Assembly (NCBI RefSeq): GCF_901875635.1
Contig: NZ_CABFMN010000131.1
Span: 1-28,008, forward strand
Source: Xylophilus ampelinus
GTDB taxonomy: Bacteria > Pseudomonadota > Gammaproteobacteria > Burkholderiales > Burkholderiaceae_C
DNA: 28,008 nt
Direction: 5' to 3'
The translations under genes were made by a program, and so were the position numbers. The notes under the pieces are model-generated. The model was not told the origin of the DNA, ran no database searches, and saw only the letters and a program-made list of their open reading frames with translations. How positions within the stretch are numbered: position 1 is the stretch's first letter; every line of letters starts with the position of its first letter. This document shows positions 15,199 through 23,273 of the stretch, in pieces.

Positions 15199-16761
15199 GT
15201 GTCCCTGTTCAAGTCCGCCTCCACCGTCTCCCTGCTGACCCTTTCCTCGCGCATCACGGGACTGGTGCGCGACGTGCTGTTCAGCTCGGTGTTCGGGGTC
15301 AGCGCGCTGACCGACGCCTTCAACGTCGCCTTCCGCATTCCCAACCTGTTCCGCCGGGTGCTGGGGGAGGGCGCCTTCGCGCAGGCCTTCGTGCCCGTCC
15401 TCGCGGCCACCCGCACCGAGCGCGGCGACACCGGCGCGAAGGAACTGGTCGACCATGTGGGCACCCTGCTGACCTGGACGCTGCTGCTGCTGTGCGTGGT
15501 GGGTGTGGTCGCCGCCCCGCTGATGGTGTGGGCCATGGCCAGTGGCCTTGCCAAATCGGGCGGCTTCGACGCCAGCGTGGTCATGACGCGCTGGATGTTC
15601 CCGTACATCGGCTTCATGTCCCTGGTGGCCTTCGCGGGCGGCATCCTCAACACCTGGAAGCAGTTCGCGGTGCCGGCCGCCTCGCCGGTGCTGCTGAACG
15701 TCGCGCTCATCACCTCGATCGTGGTCGGCGCGCCGCTGTTCCGCCGCTGGGGCATCGAGCCCATCTACGCGCAGTGCGTGGGCGTGATGGTCGGCGGGTT
15801 GTTGCAGCTGGCGATCCAGCTTCCGGCGTTGCGCCGCCTGGGCATGCTGCCGCGCATCGGCGTGCGGCTGGCGGCGCTGCGCCAGGCCTGGAACGACCCG
15901 ACGACGCGCAAGATCACCCAACTCATGCTGCCCGCGCTGATCGGCGTGAGCGGCGCGCAGCTGTCGCTGCTCATCAACACGCAGATCGCCTCGCACCTGG
16001 CCACCGGCAGCGTGACCTGGCTGAACATGGCCGACCGGCTGATGGAGTTTCCCAGCGCGATGCTGGGCGTGGCGCTGGGCGTGGTGCTGATGCCGCAACT
16101 GGCGGCGGCGCGCGCCGCGCAGGATCAGGTGCGTTATTCCGCCATGCTCGACTGGGGCCTGCGCCTGATCGTGCTGCTCACGGTGCCCTGCGCGCTGGCG
16201 CTGCTGGTGTTCCCGCTGCCGCTGGTGGCGGTGCTCTTCCACAACGGCGCGGTGAGCGCGCTGGACGTGCAGCGCACCACCACCGCGCTGATGGGCTACG
16301 GCACCGGGCTGCTGGGCATCGTATCGATCAAGGTGCTGGCCGCCGGCTTCTACGCGCGCCACGACATGAAGACCCCGATGCGCGTGAGCCTGGCCACCCT
16401 GGCGCTCACGCAGGTGCTCAACATCGCCTTCGTGCCGTTCTTGCAGCACGCCGGGCTCACGCTGTCCATCGGACTGGCGCAGCTGGTCAACGCGCTGGCG
16501 CTGGTGTTGCTGCTGCGCCGCGCCGGCGGCTACCAGCCGGCGCCGGGGTGGTGGCGCTTCATCCTTCAGGTCGCCGTCGCCACGGCGGTGCTGGGTGTGC
16601 TGCTGGCCTGGGGTGCCCACCGCATCGACTGGGTCGCGCTGCGCGATGCGCGCCTCCTGCGGGCCGGCCTGCTCGCGGCCTTCATCGGCGGCGCGGCCCT
16701 GCTGTATTTCGGCGTCCTCGCGCTCACCGGTGTCAAGCTGCGCACCCTGATTCGCCGCTGA
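15199..16761 (+). CDS. murJ: Lipid II flippase MurJ
   Basis: Multi-pass inner-membrane MOP-superfamily protein that moves lipid II to the periplasmic face for peptidoglycan synthesis; 520 aa against 511 in E. coli. With the GTG at 15199 as residue 1, the N-terminal pattern aligns without gaps to E. coli MurJ: Arg18, Arg24, Asp39 and Arg52 fall at the same numbers as the functionally important residues there. [17 protein letters not shown] and [11 protein letters not shown] are hallmark stretches, and about 14 hydrophobic segments follow. No ATG fits as well as this GTG, and no clear ribosome site precedes it. It is the first of a + strand run and is followed 55 bp later by the SirB1-family gene. 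Confidence 0.96.
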   Translation: MSLFKSASTVSLLTLSSRITGLVRDVLFSSVFGVSALTDAFNVAFRIPNLFRRVLGEGAFAQAFVPVLAATRTERGDTGAKELVDHVGTLLTWTLLLLCVVGVVAAPLMVWAMASGLAKSGGFDASVVMTRWMFPYIGFMSLVAFAGGILNTWKQFAVPAASPVLLNVALITSIVVGAPLFRRWGIEPIYAQCVGVMVGGLLQLAIQLPALRRLGMLPRIGVRLAALRQAWNDPTTRKITQLMLPALIGVSGAQLSLLINTQIASHLATGSVTWLNMADRLMEFPSAMLGVALGVVLMPQLAAARAAQDQVRYSAMLDWGLRLIVLLTVPCALALLVFPLPLVAVLFHNGAVSALDVQRTTTALMGYGTGLLGIVSIKVLAAGFYARHDMKTPMRVSLATLALTQVLNIAFVPFLQHAGLTLSIGLAQLVNALALVLLLRRAGGYQPAPGWWRFILQVAVATAVLGVLLAWGAHRIDWVALRDARLLRAGLLAAFIGGAALLYFGVLALTGVKLRTLIRR

Positions 16762-16816
16762 CGGCGCGCCACCGGCGATGCCTTGACGCTCGCCGGCACC
16801 TCCACTACAAAGACCC

Positions 16817-17668
16817 ATGCCATTCAGCTTCGAGCCGCCGACGCCGCTCGCGTACTTCACCGCGCTGGTGCAGAGCGACGACCATTTCCCGCTGCTGGAG
16901 GCCGCCGCCAGCCTGGCGCAGGACGAGTACCCCGACATGGATGTCCAGCAGGTGCTGGGCGACGTCGACCAGTTGCTCGCGCGCCTGAAGCGCCGCCTGC
17001 CGGCCGACGCGGCGCCGCTGGCGCGGCTGCGCGCCCTCAACCAGTTCTTCTTCCACGACCTCTCGTTCGGCGGCAACGTCAACGACTACTACGACCCCGA
17101 CAACAGCTACCTCAGCGCGGTGCTGCGCACGCGGCGCGGCATCCCGATCTCGCTGGCGGTGCTGTGGATGGAGCTGGCCCAGGGCCTGGGGCTGCATGCG
17201 CGGGGGGTCAGCTTCCCCGGGCACTTCATGCTCAAGGTCACGCTGCCCAAGGGGCAGGTGGTGATCGACCCCTTCACCGGCAAGTCGCTCTCGCGCGAGG
17301 AGCTCAGCGAGCGGCTCGATCCCTACAAGCGCAGCAGCGGCCTGGTGGGCGACTTCGACGTGCCGCTGGGCCTGTACCTGCAGCCGGCCATGCCGCGCGA
17401 GATCGTCGGGCGCATGCTGCGCAACCTCAAGGAGATCCACCGCACGCAGGAAGACTGGGTGCGGCTGATCGCGGTGCAGGATCGGCTGGTCGTGCTGCTG
17501 CCCGAGGCCTGGGCCGAGTACCGCGACCGGGGCCTGGCGCACGCCGAGCAGGGCCACACCGAGCTGGCCGTGCGCGACCTGGAAACGTACCTGGCGCATG
17601 CCGAGGACGCCCTGGACGTCGATGCCGTCGCCGAGCGCGTGGCAGCCCTCCGGCGCGAGCGAAGCTGA
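16817..17668 (+). CDS. SirB1-family transglutaminase-like/TPR protein
   Basis: Protein of 283 aa of the SirB1 (YchA) type: an N-terminal transglutaminase-like domain followed by a TPR-like helical tail. Visible motifs are LNQFFFHDLSFGGNVNDYYD, then RRGIPISLAVLWMELAQGLGL, and GVSFPGHFMLKV with the conserved PGHF. The tail includes ALAHAEQGHTELAVRDL-like helices (read here as LAHAEQGHTELAVRDLETYL). Family members have no settled function; the catalytic Cys of true transglutaminases is not apparent. ATG 16817 is the family start. It lies between murJ and a VOC gene on the same strand, with short gaps. Confidence 0.9.
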   Translation: MPFSFEPPTPLAYFTALVQSDDHFPLLEAAASLAQDEYPDMDVQQVLGDVDQLLARLKRRLPADAAPLARLRALNQFFFHDLSFGGNVNDYYDPDNSYLSAVLRTRRGIPISLAVLWMELAQGLGLHARGVSFPGHFMLKVTLPKGQVVIDPFTGKSLSREELSERLDPYKRSSGLVGDFDVPLGLYLQPAMPREIVGRMLRNLKEIHRTQEDWVRLIAVQDRLVVLLPEAWAEYRDRGLAHAEQGHTELAVRDLETYLAHAEDALDVDAVAERVAALRRERS

Positions 17669-17680
17669 AGGATCCCAGGC

Positions 17681-18157
17681 ATGGACACCGCGCCGACCCG
17701 CCCGCAAGGCACGCCGGCGTCGGGTCCGGCGGTACCGCTGGCCGAGCGCCATGCCTTCCACGGCCTGCAGCCGGTGCTGCCCGTGGCCGACGTGCAGCGT
17801 GCGGCGCGCTGGTTCTGCGAGGTGCTGGGCTTCCAGCTCGACTTCATCGCCGGCGAGCCGCCGAGCTACGCGCGGGTGCGGCATCTGCCGGCGGCTGCAA
17901 GTGAAGGTTGGCAGGGCGCCTGCGACGGCGGCATGCCGATGTACATCCGCCTGTGGCAGTGCGCGCCGCAGGCGATGCCGCCGTGGCGTGGCGAGCTGGT
18001 GGTGCACGTCGGCCACGACATCGACGGCCTGCATGCCGCCTACCTCGCGCGCGGCGTGACCGTGCTGGAGCCGCCCACCTCGCAGCCCTGGGGTGTGCGT
18101 GAGTTCGCGATTCGCGAGCCCGACGGGCATGTGCTGCGCTTCTGCGCGTCGACCTGA
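17681..18157 (+). CDS. VOC-fold (glyoxalase/bleomycin-resistance-like) protein
   Basis: Protein of 158 aa with a disordered N-terminal 25 residues and then one vicinal-oxygen-chelate domain: HGLQPVLPVADVQRAARWFCEVLGFQLDF at the start of the fold and TSQPWGVREFAIREPDGHVLRF at the end. The terminal PDGH pattern is characteristic. Such proteins act as dioxygenases, isomerases, lyases or binding proteins, and the substrate is not readable. It starts 12 bases after the SirB1 stop, so cotranscription is likely. A GC-rich inverted repeat just past its stop (CCGCCG to CGGCGG, about 18160-18182) lacks a T-run. Confidence 0.85.
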   Translation: MDTAPTRPQGTPASGPAVPLAERHAFHGLQPVLPVADVQRAARWFCEVLGFQLDFIAGEPPSYARVRHLPAAASEGWQGACDGGMPMYIRLWQCAPQAMPPWRGELVVHVGHDIDGLHAAYLARGVTVLEPPTSQPWGVREFAIREPDGHVLRFCAST

Positions 18158-18262
18158 TCCGCCGGCGGCCGCCCGCGGCGGAACGCGACCTTCGCATCGG
18201 CCGCGCGTCAGGGTCGGCGTGCAAGAATGCGGCCCCCGCGCTGGATGCACGGCACTCGGAAT

Positions 18263-18326
18263 TTCAAGCCAAATCGGCCCGCAACGCCCGTCCAGCGGGC
18301 GCGAGTAGCTATCGAAATGAGAGCAA
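18263..18326 (-). repeat. Dispersed spacer element, copy R4 (hairpin flipped)
   Basis: Fourth copy, body in reverse orientation: TTCAAGCCAAATCGGCC begins at 18263, and the 17-nt hairpin GCTATCGAAATGAGAGC lies at 18308-18324. The body is reverse-complemented relative to R1-R3, yet the hairpin reads GCTATCGAAA on the plus strand, as it does in R1-R3. The hairpin module is therefore inverted relative to the body. Confidence 0.85.
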
Positions 18327-18387
18327 TCCGCCGATGCGACGGCGGCCTCCCGCCGGGTGGCACGCATCCTGCGCCGCACTGGCCGAC

Positions 18388-20649
18388 ATGAACCTCCTTC
18401 CCCTCGACACCCTGCGCCTGCACTGGCAGGCCCTCGCCGCGCGCGCCCAGCCGCTGCGCGTGCTGCTGGTGCTCGGCGGCCTGATGGCGGCCTGCCGTGC
18501 CACGGGCCACCAGGAGGCGGTGATTCCGCTCTTTCTCGGCGCCATCGCCAGTGCACTGGCCGAGACCGACGACAGCTGGCAGGGCCGCCTGCGCGCCCAG
18601 CTCGTCACGCTGGCCTGCTTCGCCGTCGCTGCCTTTTCGGTCGAGGCGCTGTTCGGCCGGCCACTGCTCTTCATCGTCGCGCTCGCGCTCGCGGCCTTCG
18701 CGCTCACCATGCTCGGCGCGGTGGGCGCGCGCTACAAGGCCATCGCCTATGCCACGCTGATCCTGGGCATGTACACCACGCTCTCGGCCGACCATGCGCA
18801 GGCCATGCCGGTGCCGCCGCCGCGCTGGCACGAGCCGGCGCTGCTGCTGGCCGGCGCGGCCTGCTTCGGCGTCGTGTCGGTGCTGTGGTGCGCGCTCTTT
18901 CCCGCGCAGCCGGTGAAGGCGCAGCTGGAGCGGCTGTTCCACGTGCTGGGCGACTACGTGCAGTACAAGGCCTCGCTCTTCGAGCCGCTGCGCGACCTGG
19001 ACATCGAGCGCAAGCGCCTCGCGCTGGCCCAGCTCAACGCGGCCGTGGTGTCGGAACTCAACGCGACCAAGGAGGCGATCTTCAGCCGCCTCGGCCCGCG
19101 CGCGCCGACCGGGCGCATCGCGCGCTACCGCGGCCTGTACCTCATCGCGCAGGACGTGCACGAGCGTGCCAGCTCCTCGCACGACGACTACCACGCGCTG
19201 GCCGACACCTTCTTCCACAGCGACCTGCTCTACCGCTGCCAGCGCGTGCTCGCGCTGCAGGGCGAGGCTTGCCACCGGCTGGCGCAGTCGATCGGGCGGC
19301 GCGAACCCTTCGTCGCCGGCAGCCAGAGCGTGCAGGCGCTGGCCGAGCTGCGCAGCGCCATCGCGCATGCGCGCAGCCAGGCGGTGCCGGAAGGCGAGGC
19401 GCAGCAGCGCGCCGCACTGCTGCGCTCCATCGAGGCGCTGGCGCGCAACCTCGCCCAGCTCGACGGGCAACTGGCCGGCGCCAGCCACACGGCGCATCCG
19501 GCGGCACGGCTGGGCCGCACCGACATGAGCCTGTTCGACCGCTCGCCGCAGTCCTGGCGCGACGCGGCCGCGCGCGTGCGGCGCCAGCTCACGCCGCGCT
19601 CGCCGCTGTTCCGGCACGCGGTGCGGCTGGCGGTGGCGCTGGCGGTGGGCTACGCGGTGATGCGCAGCATCCATGCGAAGCAGGGCTACTGGATCCTGCT
19701 GACCACGCTCTTCGTCTGCCAGCAGGGCTATGGCGACACCATCGCGCGCATGGGCCAGCGCATCGCGGGCACGGCGGTGGGCGTGGTGGCGGGCTGGGCG
19801 CTGATCGAGCTGTTCCCGCAGCCCTGGGTGCAGTCGGCGCTGGCGGTGGCGGCGGGCGTGGTGTTCTTCGCCACGCGCAGCAGCCGCTACCTGATGGCCA
19901 CCGCCTGCATGACGCTGCTGGTGCTGCTGTGCTTCAACCAGGTGATCGACAGCGGCGTGCTCATCGTGCCGCGCCTGGTCGACACGGCGATCGGCAGCGT
20001 GATCGCCGGGCTCGCGGTGCTGCTGGTGCTGCCGCACTGGCAGTCGCGCCGCATCCACGAGGTGGCGGCGGCCGCGCTGCGCAACGCGGCCAGCTACCTG
20101 CGCGCCATCGCCGTGCAGTACCGCGACGGCGCGAGCGACACGCTGGCCTACCGCCTGGCGCGCCGCAACGCCCACAACGCCGACGCGGCGCTGACCACCG
20201 CGGTGTCGGAGATGTTCCGCGAACCGGGCTTCGTGCGACCGCGCGCCGGCGTGGCGCTGCGCTTCCTGATCCAGGCGCACACCCTGCTGAGCTACCTGTC
20301 GGCGCTGGGCGCCCACCGCATGCAGGTGCCCGAGGGCCCGCGCCGCGCGGTGCTGGACAACGCCGTGGAGCAACTGGTGCAGGCGCTGGAGCGCCTCGCG
20401 CAGGGGCTGGAGGCGGGTGCCGTCGACGCGCAAGACAGTGCCGAAGCGCTGCAGGCACGCCGGGCGCTGTCGGCCCTGGGCGAGGCCGATGGCGCGCCCG
20501 ACGACGAGGCCGAGGCCGCGCTGCGCCTGGTGCGCACGCAGCTGTCGCTGATGTGGCTGCAGCTCGATGCGCTGCGGGAACACGCGCAGGCCTGGCTGGC
20601 GCCGGAGGCGGGGCCGGCGCAGGGCGAGGGGCTCGTGCAAGCGCCGTAG
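18388..20649 (+). CDS. yccS: YccS/YhfK-type FUSC family membrane protein
   Basis: Large inner-membrane protein of 753 aa from ATG 18388. The architecture is that of the YccS family: about six N-terminal hydrophobic helices (PLRVLLVLGGLMAACR through CFGVVSVLWCALF), a helical cytoplasmic region of roughly 250 residues, a second helix bundle beginning near FRHAVRLAVALAVGYAVM, and a C-terminal helical domain. The conserved GYWILLTTLFVCQQGYGDT signature of the FUSC fold is intact. Family members are suspected efflux or transport proteins; the substrate is unknown. The frame is open up to 18334, but that adds residues translated from the spacer. Repeat R4 occupies the upstream spacer. Confidence 0.92.
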   Translation: MNLLPLDTLRLHWQALAARAQPLRVLLVLGGLMAACRATGHQEAVIPLFLGAIASALAETDDSWQGRLRAQLVTLACFAVAAFSVEALFGRPLLFIVALALAAFALTMLGAVGARYKAIAYATLILGMYTTLSADHAQAMPVPPPRWHEPALLLAGAACFGVVSVLWCALFPAQPVKAQLERLFHVLGDYVQYKASLFEPLRDLDIERKRLALAQLNAAVVSELNATKEAIFSRLGPRAPTGRIARYRGLYLIAQDVHERASSSHDDYHALADTFFHSDLLYRCQRVLALQGEACHRLAQSIGRREPFVAGSQSVQALAELRSAIAHARSQAVPEGEAQQRAALLRSIEALARNLAQLDGQLAGASHTAHPAARLGRTDMSLFDRSPQSWRDAAARVRRQLTPRSPLFRHAVRLAVALAVGYAVMRSIHAKQGYWILLTTLFVCQQGYGDTIARMGQRIAGTAVGVVAGWALIELFPQPWVQSALAVAAGVVFFATRSSRYLMATACMTLLVLLCFNQVIDSGVLIVPRLVDTAIGSVIAGLAVLLVLPHWQSRRIHEVAAAALRNAASYLRAIAVQYRDGASDTLAYRLARRNAHNADAALTTAVSEMFREPGFVRPRAGVALRFLIQAHTLLSYLSALGAHRMQVPEGPRRAVLDNAVEQLVQALERLAQGLEAGAVDAQDSAEALQARRALSALGEADGAPDDEAEAALRLVRTQLSLMWLQLDALREHAQAWLAPEAGPAQGEGLVQAP

Positions 20650-20734
20650 CCGGCGATGTCGTCGTGCGCGGCAGTGCCGCGGCTGGCTTTCTGACCGATC
20701 TCCCGGCCTGGCTTCGCTCTCCCCGGTCCGTTCA

Positions 20735-20796
20735 TGCTGAGCTTGGCCTGTGCTGAGCTTGCCGAAGCGCTGCGCAGGGGCTTCGACAGGCTCGGC
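20735..20796. repeat. TTCGACAGGCTC-type palindromic repeat, degenerate
   Basis: The arms GCTGAGCTTGCCGAAGC (20752-20768) and GCTTCGACAGGCTCGGC (20780-20796) are inverted at 14 of 17 positions around an 11-base centre. TGCTGAGCTTG also occurs at 20735-20745 and 20751-20761, a partial tandem copy. Repeats with this core are widespread in proteobacterial spacers in my experience. It lies past the yccS stop. Confidence 0.8.
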
Positions 20797-20822
20797 CCGA
20801 ACGGGTCTTTGCGAAAAAAAGT

Positions 20823-20872
20823 GGCTGCAACGCCCGCCCCATCTGCGCGAGCAGCTATGGTTTCGATAGCAT
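20823..20872 (-). repeat. Dispersed spacer element, copy R5 (truncated)
   Basis: Fifth copy, reversed: GGCTGCAACGCCCGCCCC begins at 20823, and the hairpin GCTATGGTTTCGATAGC spans 20854-20870, ending 14 bases before the stop of the regulator gene. The terminal GATTTGGCTTGAA part is missing; in its place, reading away from the hairpin, is a run of seven T (AAAAAAA at 20814-20820 on the plus strand). Confidence 0.8.
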
Positions 20873-20884
20873 TTCGAGCGTCAC

Positions 20885-21871
20885 TCAGTGCACCGGCATC
20901 GCATCCGACGGCGAGCCCGGCAACCCGAACTGCCGCCACGCGCGGCGCAGTTGCGTGTCCGACCCGAAGCCCGACTGCTCCGCCGCCCGCGTGACGCTGG
21001 CGCCCGATGCCAGCGCCGCCTGCGCCGTCGCCAGCCGCAGCTGCCGCAGCCAGGCCAGCGGCGCGATGCCGGCGTGCTCGACGAACAGGCGCGTCAGGTG
21101 CCGCGGCGAGGTGTGCGCCACCTCGGCCATGCGCGGCACGTTCCAGTCGGCCTGGGGCTGTTCGCTCACCGCGTCCTGCACGCGGTGCAGCGCGGCGTGC
21201 AGGTGGTTGCGGTGCGCGAGAAAAGGCGACAGCTCCGGGTCGTGCGGGCCGCGGCGCAGCGCCACCACCATGCTCTGCGCCACCTGGGCCGCCAGCGCCT
21301 CGCCGCACAGGGCCGCGATGCGGTGCAGCACCAGGTCGATGCCGGTCGTGACGCCGGCGCTGCTGTAGAGCGGCGGGTCGAGCACGAACACGCGGTTGGC
21401 CACCACATCGCACTGCGCCTCCACCTCGCCCAGTTCCTGCAGGTGGTGGTGGTGCGTGGTGGCCCGGCGCCCGGCCAGCACGCCCGCATGCGCGGCCAGT
21501 ACCGCGCCGGCGCAGACGGTGACCAGTTCCAGCCGCCCGGCGGCGAAGCGCTGGCCGCGCAGCCAGTGCAGCAGCGCGCGCGCTTCGGGCGTCCCGACAT
21601 CGATGCGCCGGCCCGGCTGCCCGACGAGGACGATCCAGGCCGGCTCCGGGCCCCAGCGCGTCGGCAGCGGCGCCAAGTCGGCGATCTGCACGCCGACCGA
21701 GCTGCGCGCGCTGGGTGCCGGCCCCGCGAACTCGACGCGGAATCGTTCCGGCCGCCCGGCGGCCACCAGCAGCTGGTTGGCGATGCGCAGCGCCTCCGCG
21801 GGGCCGGCCCAGTCCAGCACCAGGCTGTCGGGCAGCAGGACGAAAACGACGCGGATGGGCGACTCGTTCAC
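20885..21871 (-). CDS. GlxA-type AraC-family transcriptional regulator
   Basis: Protein of 328 aa with an N-terminal DJ-1/PfpI-like domain and a C-terminal AraC helix-turn-helix pair. The nucleophile-elbow-like Cys120 is in TVCAGAVLAAHAG. The DNA-binding part includes MAEVAHTSPRHLTRLFVEH and the second-helix region VTRAAEQSGFGSDTQLRRAW. Start: GTG at 21871, which places the domain strand IRVVFVLLPDSLVLDWAGPAE at the N-terminus with GAAGG upstream; an open frame continues to 21988 but overlaps the next gene. It is transcribed last in a run with a separate DJ-1/PfpI gene and an isochorismatase-family gene, probably its targets. The ligand is unknown. Confidence 0.9.
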   Translation of the reverse strand: MNESPIRVVFVLLPDSLVLDWAGPAEALRIANQLLVAAGRPERFRVEFAGPAPSARSSVGVQIADLAPLPTRWGPEPAWIVLVGQPGRRIDVGTPEARALLHWLRGQRFAAGRLELVTVCAGAVLAAHAGVLAGRRATTHHHHLQELGEVEAQCDVVANRVFVLDPPLYSSAGVTTGIDLVLHRIAALCGEALAAQVAQSMVVALRRGPHDPELSPFLAHRNHLHAALHRVQDAVSEQPQADWNVPRMAEVAHTSPRHLTRLFVEHAGIAPLAWLRQLRLATAQAALASGASVTRAAEQSGFGSDTQLRRAWRQFGLPGSPSDAMPVH

Positions 21872-21932
21872 CGCAGTACCTTCGCCCCTCGCGCGGTGCG
21901 GCGCGTCGAGGTCGTAGCGACCGCTGGAGCGC

Positions 21933-22568
21933 TCATGCGTCGACCCAGCGGTAGTCCATCTGCCGTGCGGTGGCCTCGGCCAGTGCACGGCCGGCCAGCC
22001 GCGCCACGAGGTGCAGGCTCATGTCGATGCCGGCGCTGATTCCGGCGGAAGTGACGATGCGCCCCTGGTCCACCCAGCGCCGAGTGCCATCCACCTGCAA
22101 TGCCGGAAATGCCGCCTGCAGGTCCGCCACGTCTTCCCAATGCGTGGTGCAGGGCCCGGAGGCCAGCACGCCGGCCTGCGCCAGCACGAAGGCGCCCGTG
22201 CAGACCGAGGCCGTGACCTGGGCACCGGCATGCGCCTGCGCGACCCAGTGCAGCAGCCGCGCATCGTCCATGCAGGCGTCGACCACGCCGCCGGGGACCA
22301 GCAGCAGCTCGGCGGCCGGGGCGTCGTCCAGCGTGTGGTCGGGCAGCATCGCGAGGCCGGCGCGGGCGCGCACGGAGCCCGGCCGCAGCGCCACGCTGTG
22401 GACCGAGAAGGGCGGTACCTCGCCGGGGCGCTGCCGCCCGTGCACGCGGCTGGCCGTGGTGAAAACCTCGAAGGGGCCGGCGAAATCCAGCACCTCCATG
22501 CCGTCGAAAGCGAGGATCGCGACGCGGCGGGTGGCCATGGCGGGCAGGGAGCGTGCCGGTTCGAGCAT
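21933..22568 (-). CDS. DJ-1/PfpI family protein
   Basis: Protein of 211 aa of the DJ-1/PfpI (class I glutamine-amidotransferase-like) superfamily. Cys123 in SVCTGAFVLAQAG is the elbow cysteine and Glu34 in FAGPFEVF the usual acidic neighbour; THWEDVADLQ and SAGISAGIDMSLHLV are typical of the subgroup related to isonitrile hydratase and the N-domains of GlxA regulators. ATG 22568 is preferred because GGAG lies about eight bases before it; Met11 (ATG 22538) has no such site. It sits 13 bases after the isochorismatase-family stop and 61 bases before the regulator start. The reaction is not known. Confidence 0.88.
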   Translation of the reverse strand: MLEPARSLPAMATRRVAILAFDGMEVLDFAGPFEVFTTASRVHGRQRPGEVPPFSVHSVALRPGSVRARAGLAMLPDHTLDDAPAAELLLVPGGVVDACMDDARLLHWVAQAHAGAQVTASVCTGAFVLAQAGVLASGPCTTHWEDVADLQAAFPALQVDGTRRWVDQGRIVTSAGISAGIDMSLHLVARLAGRALAEATARQMDYRWVDA

Positions 22569-22581
22569 CGCGGTGCTCCGC

Positions 22582-23154
22582 TCAGGCCGTGGCGAGCGCG
22601 CCGGCGCGGGCCAGCGCCTCGTCCACGGTGCACACGGTGGCGAAGCGGCCCTGCAGCACGGTGGCGGTGCGGGCCTTGATGTCGGCGGCCGCGAGCGGCC
22701 GGCCGTCGGGCTGCGTCATGTCGAAGGTGAGCGTGGCGTCCAGCACGTAGTCCACCTCCCAGCCCAGGTCGGAGGCGTGGCGCGTGGTCGTCTCGCAGCA
22801 CTGCTCGGTGCGGATGCCGCTCACGATCAGCCGTGCGATGCCGTGGCGCGTGAGCCAGACGTCCAGCCCGCTGCCCACCAGCGCGCTGTGGCGGTGCTTG
22901 ACGAAGGTGGCGGCGGCTTCGAAGTCGACCAGCCCGGCGATCGGACGCACGAATCCCGACTCCTGCGCGAAGGGGTTGGCCGCCTCGGCCGGCGCGTCGA
23001 CGTGGAACACGCGCACCACCGGCACGTCGTTGGCGATGCAGCCGTCGATCAGCGCGTTCTGCGCAGCCAGCCAGGCGGGCACGTCCTCGGCGCGGAAGTA
23101 GGGGCGGTGGCGGAACGACTCCTGAGCGTCGATCACAATCAGACAGGTTTTCAT
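22582..23154 (-). CDS. Isochorismatase-family cysteine hydrolase
   Basis: Protein of 190 aa in the isochorismatase-like hydrolase superfamily (nicotinamidases, carbamoylases and similar). The catalytic triad is visible: Asp9 in IVIDAQESF, Lys86 in ATFVKHRHSAL, and Cys119 in GIRTEQCCETTTRHA, where the position after the nucleophile is a second Cys instead of the common Val. ATG 23154 puts the first beta strand at the N-terminus and has GAGAG eight bases upstream. It is the first gene of the three-gene group with the DJ-1/PfpI protein and the GlxA-type regulator. The substrate is unknown; an amide or carbamoyl bond is likely for the family. Confidence 0.9.
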   Translation of the reverse strand: MKTCLIVIDAQESFRHRPYFRAEDVPAWLAAQNALIDGCIANDVPVVRVFHVDAPAEAANPFAQESGFVRPIAGLVDFEAAATFVKHRHSALVGSGLDVWLTRHGIARLIVSGIRTEQCCETTTRHASDLGWEVDYVLDATLTFDMTQPDGRPLAAADIKARTATVLQGRFATVCTVDEALARAGALATA

Positions 23155-23244
23155 AGCGGACTCTCGGTGCATCGTTGATGGGATGCGCCCGATTCTTCTG
23201 CGTCGGCGGCCCGGTGTCCCTTGGTGGAAGGACGAGTTCCGGTC

Positions 23245-23250
23245 AGTTTA
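23245..23250 (-). promoter_or_regulatory. -10-like hexamer for the isochorismatase-family operon
   Basis: TAAACT on the minus strand, in the 119-bp spacer after the permease gene, about 90 bases before the first ATG of the three-gene group. No matching -35. Low confidence. Confidence 0.25.
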
Positions 23251-23273
23251 GGACATCGTCGAAGCCGGCCGGA

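Noticed and set aside
15184..17082. 632-codon open frame antisense to murJ
   Set aside because: Same artefact: His/Gln/Arg-rich translation with no domain, opposite a full-length MurJ with conserved residues.
20854..20870. Hairpin of R5 as an intrinsic terminator for the regulator gene
   Set aside because: The hairpin is not directly followed by a T-run on the minus strand; the only T-run lies beyond the element body about 34 bases further, without an adjoining strong stem.
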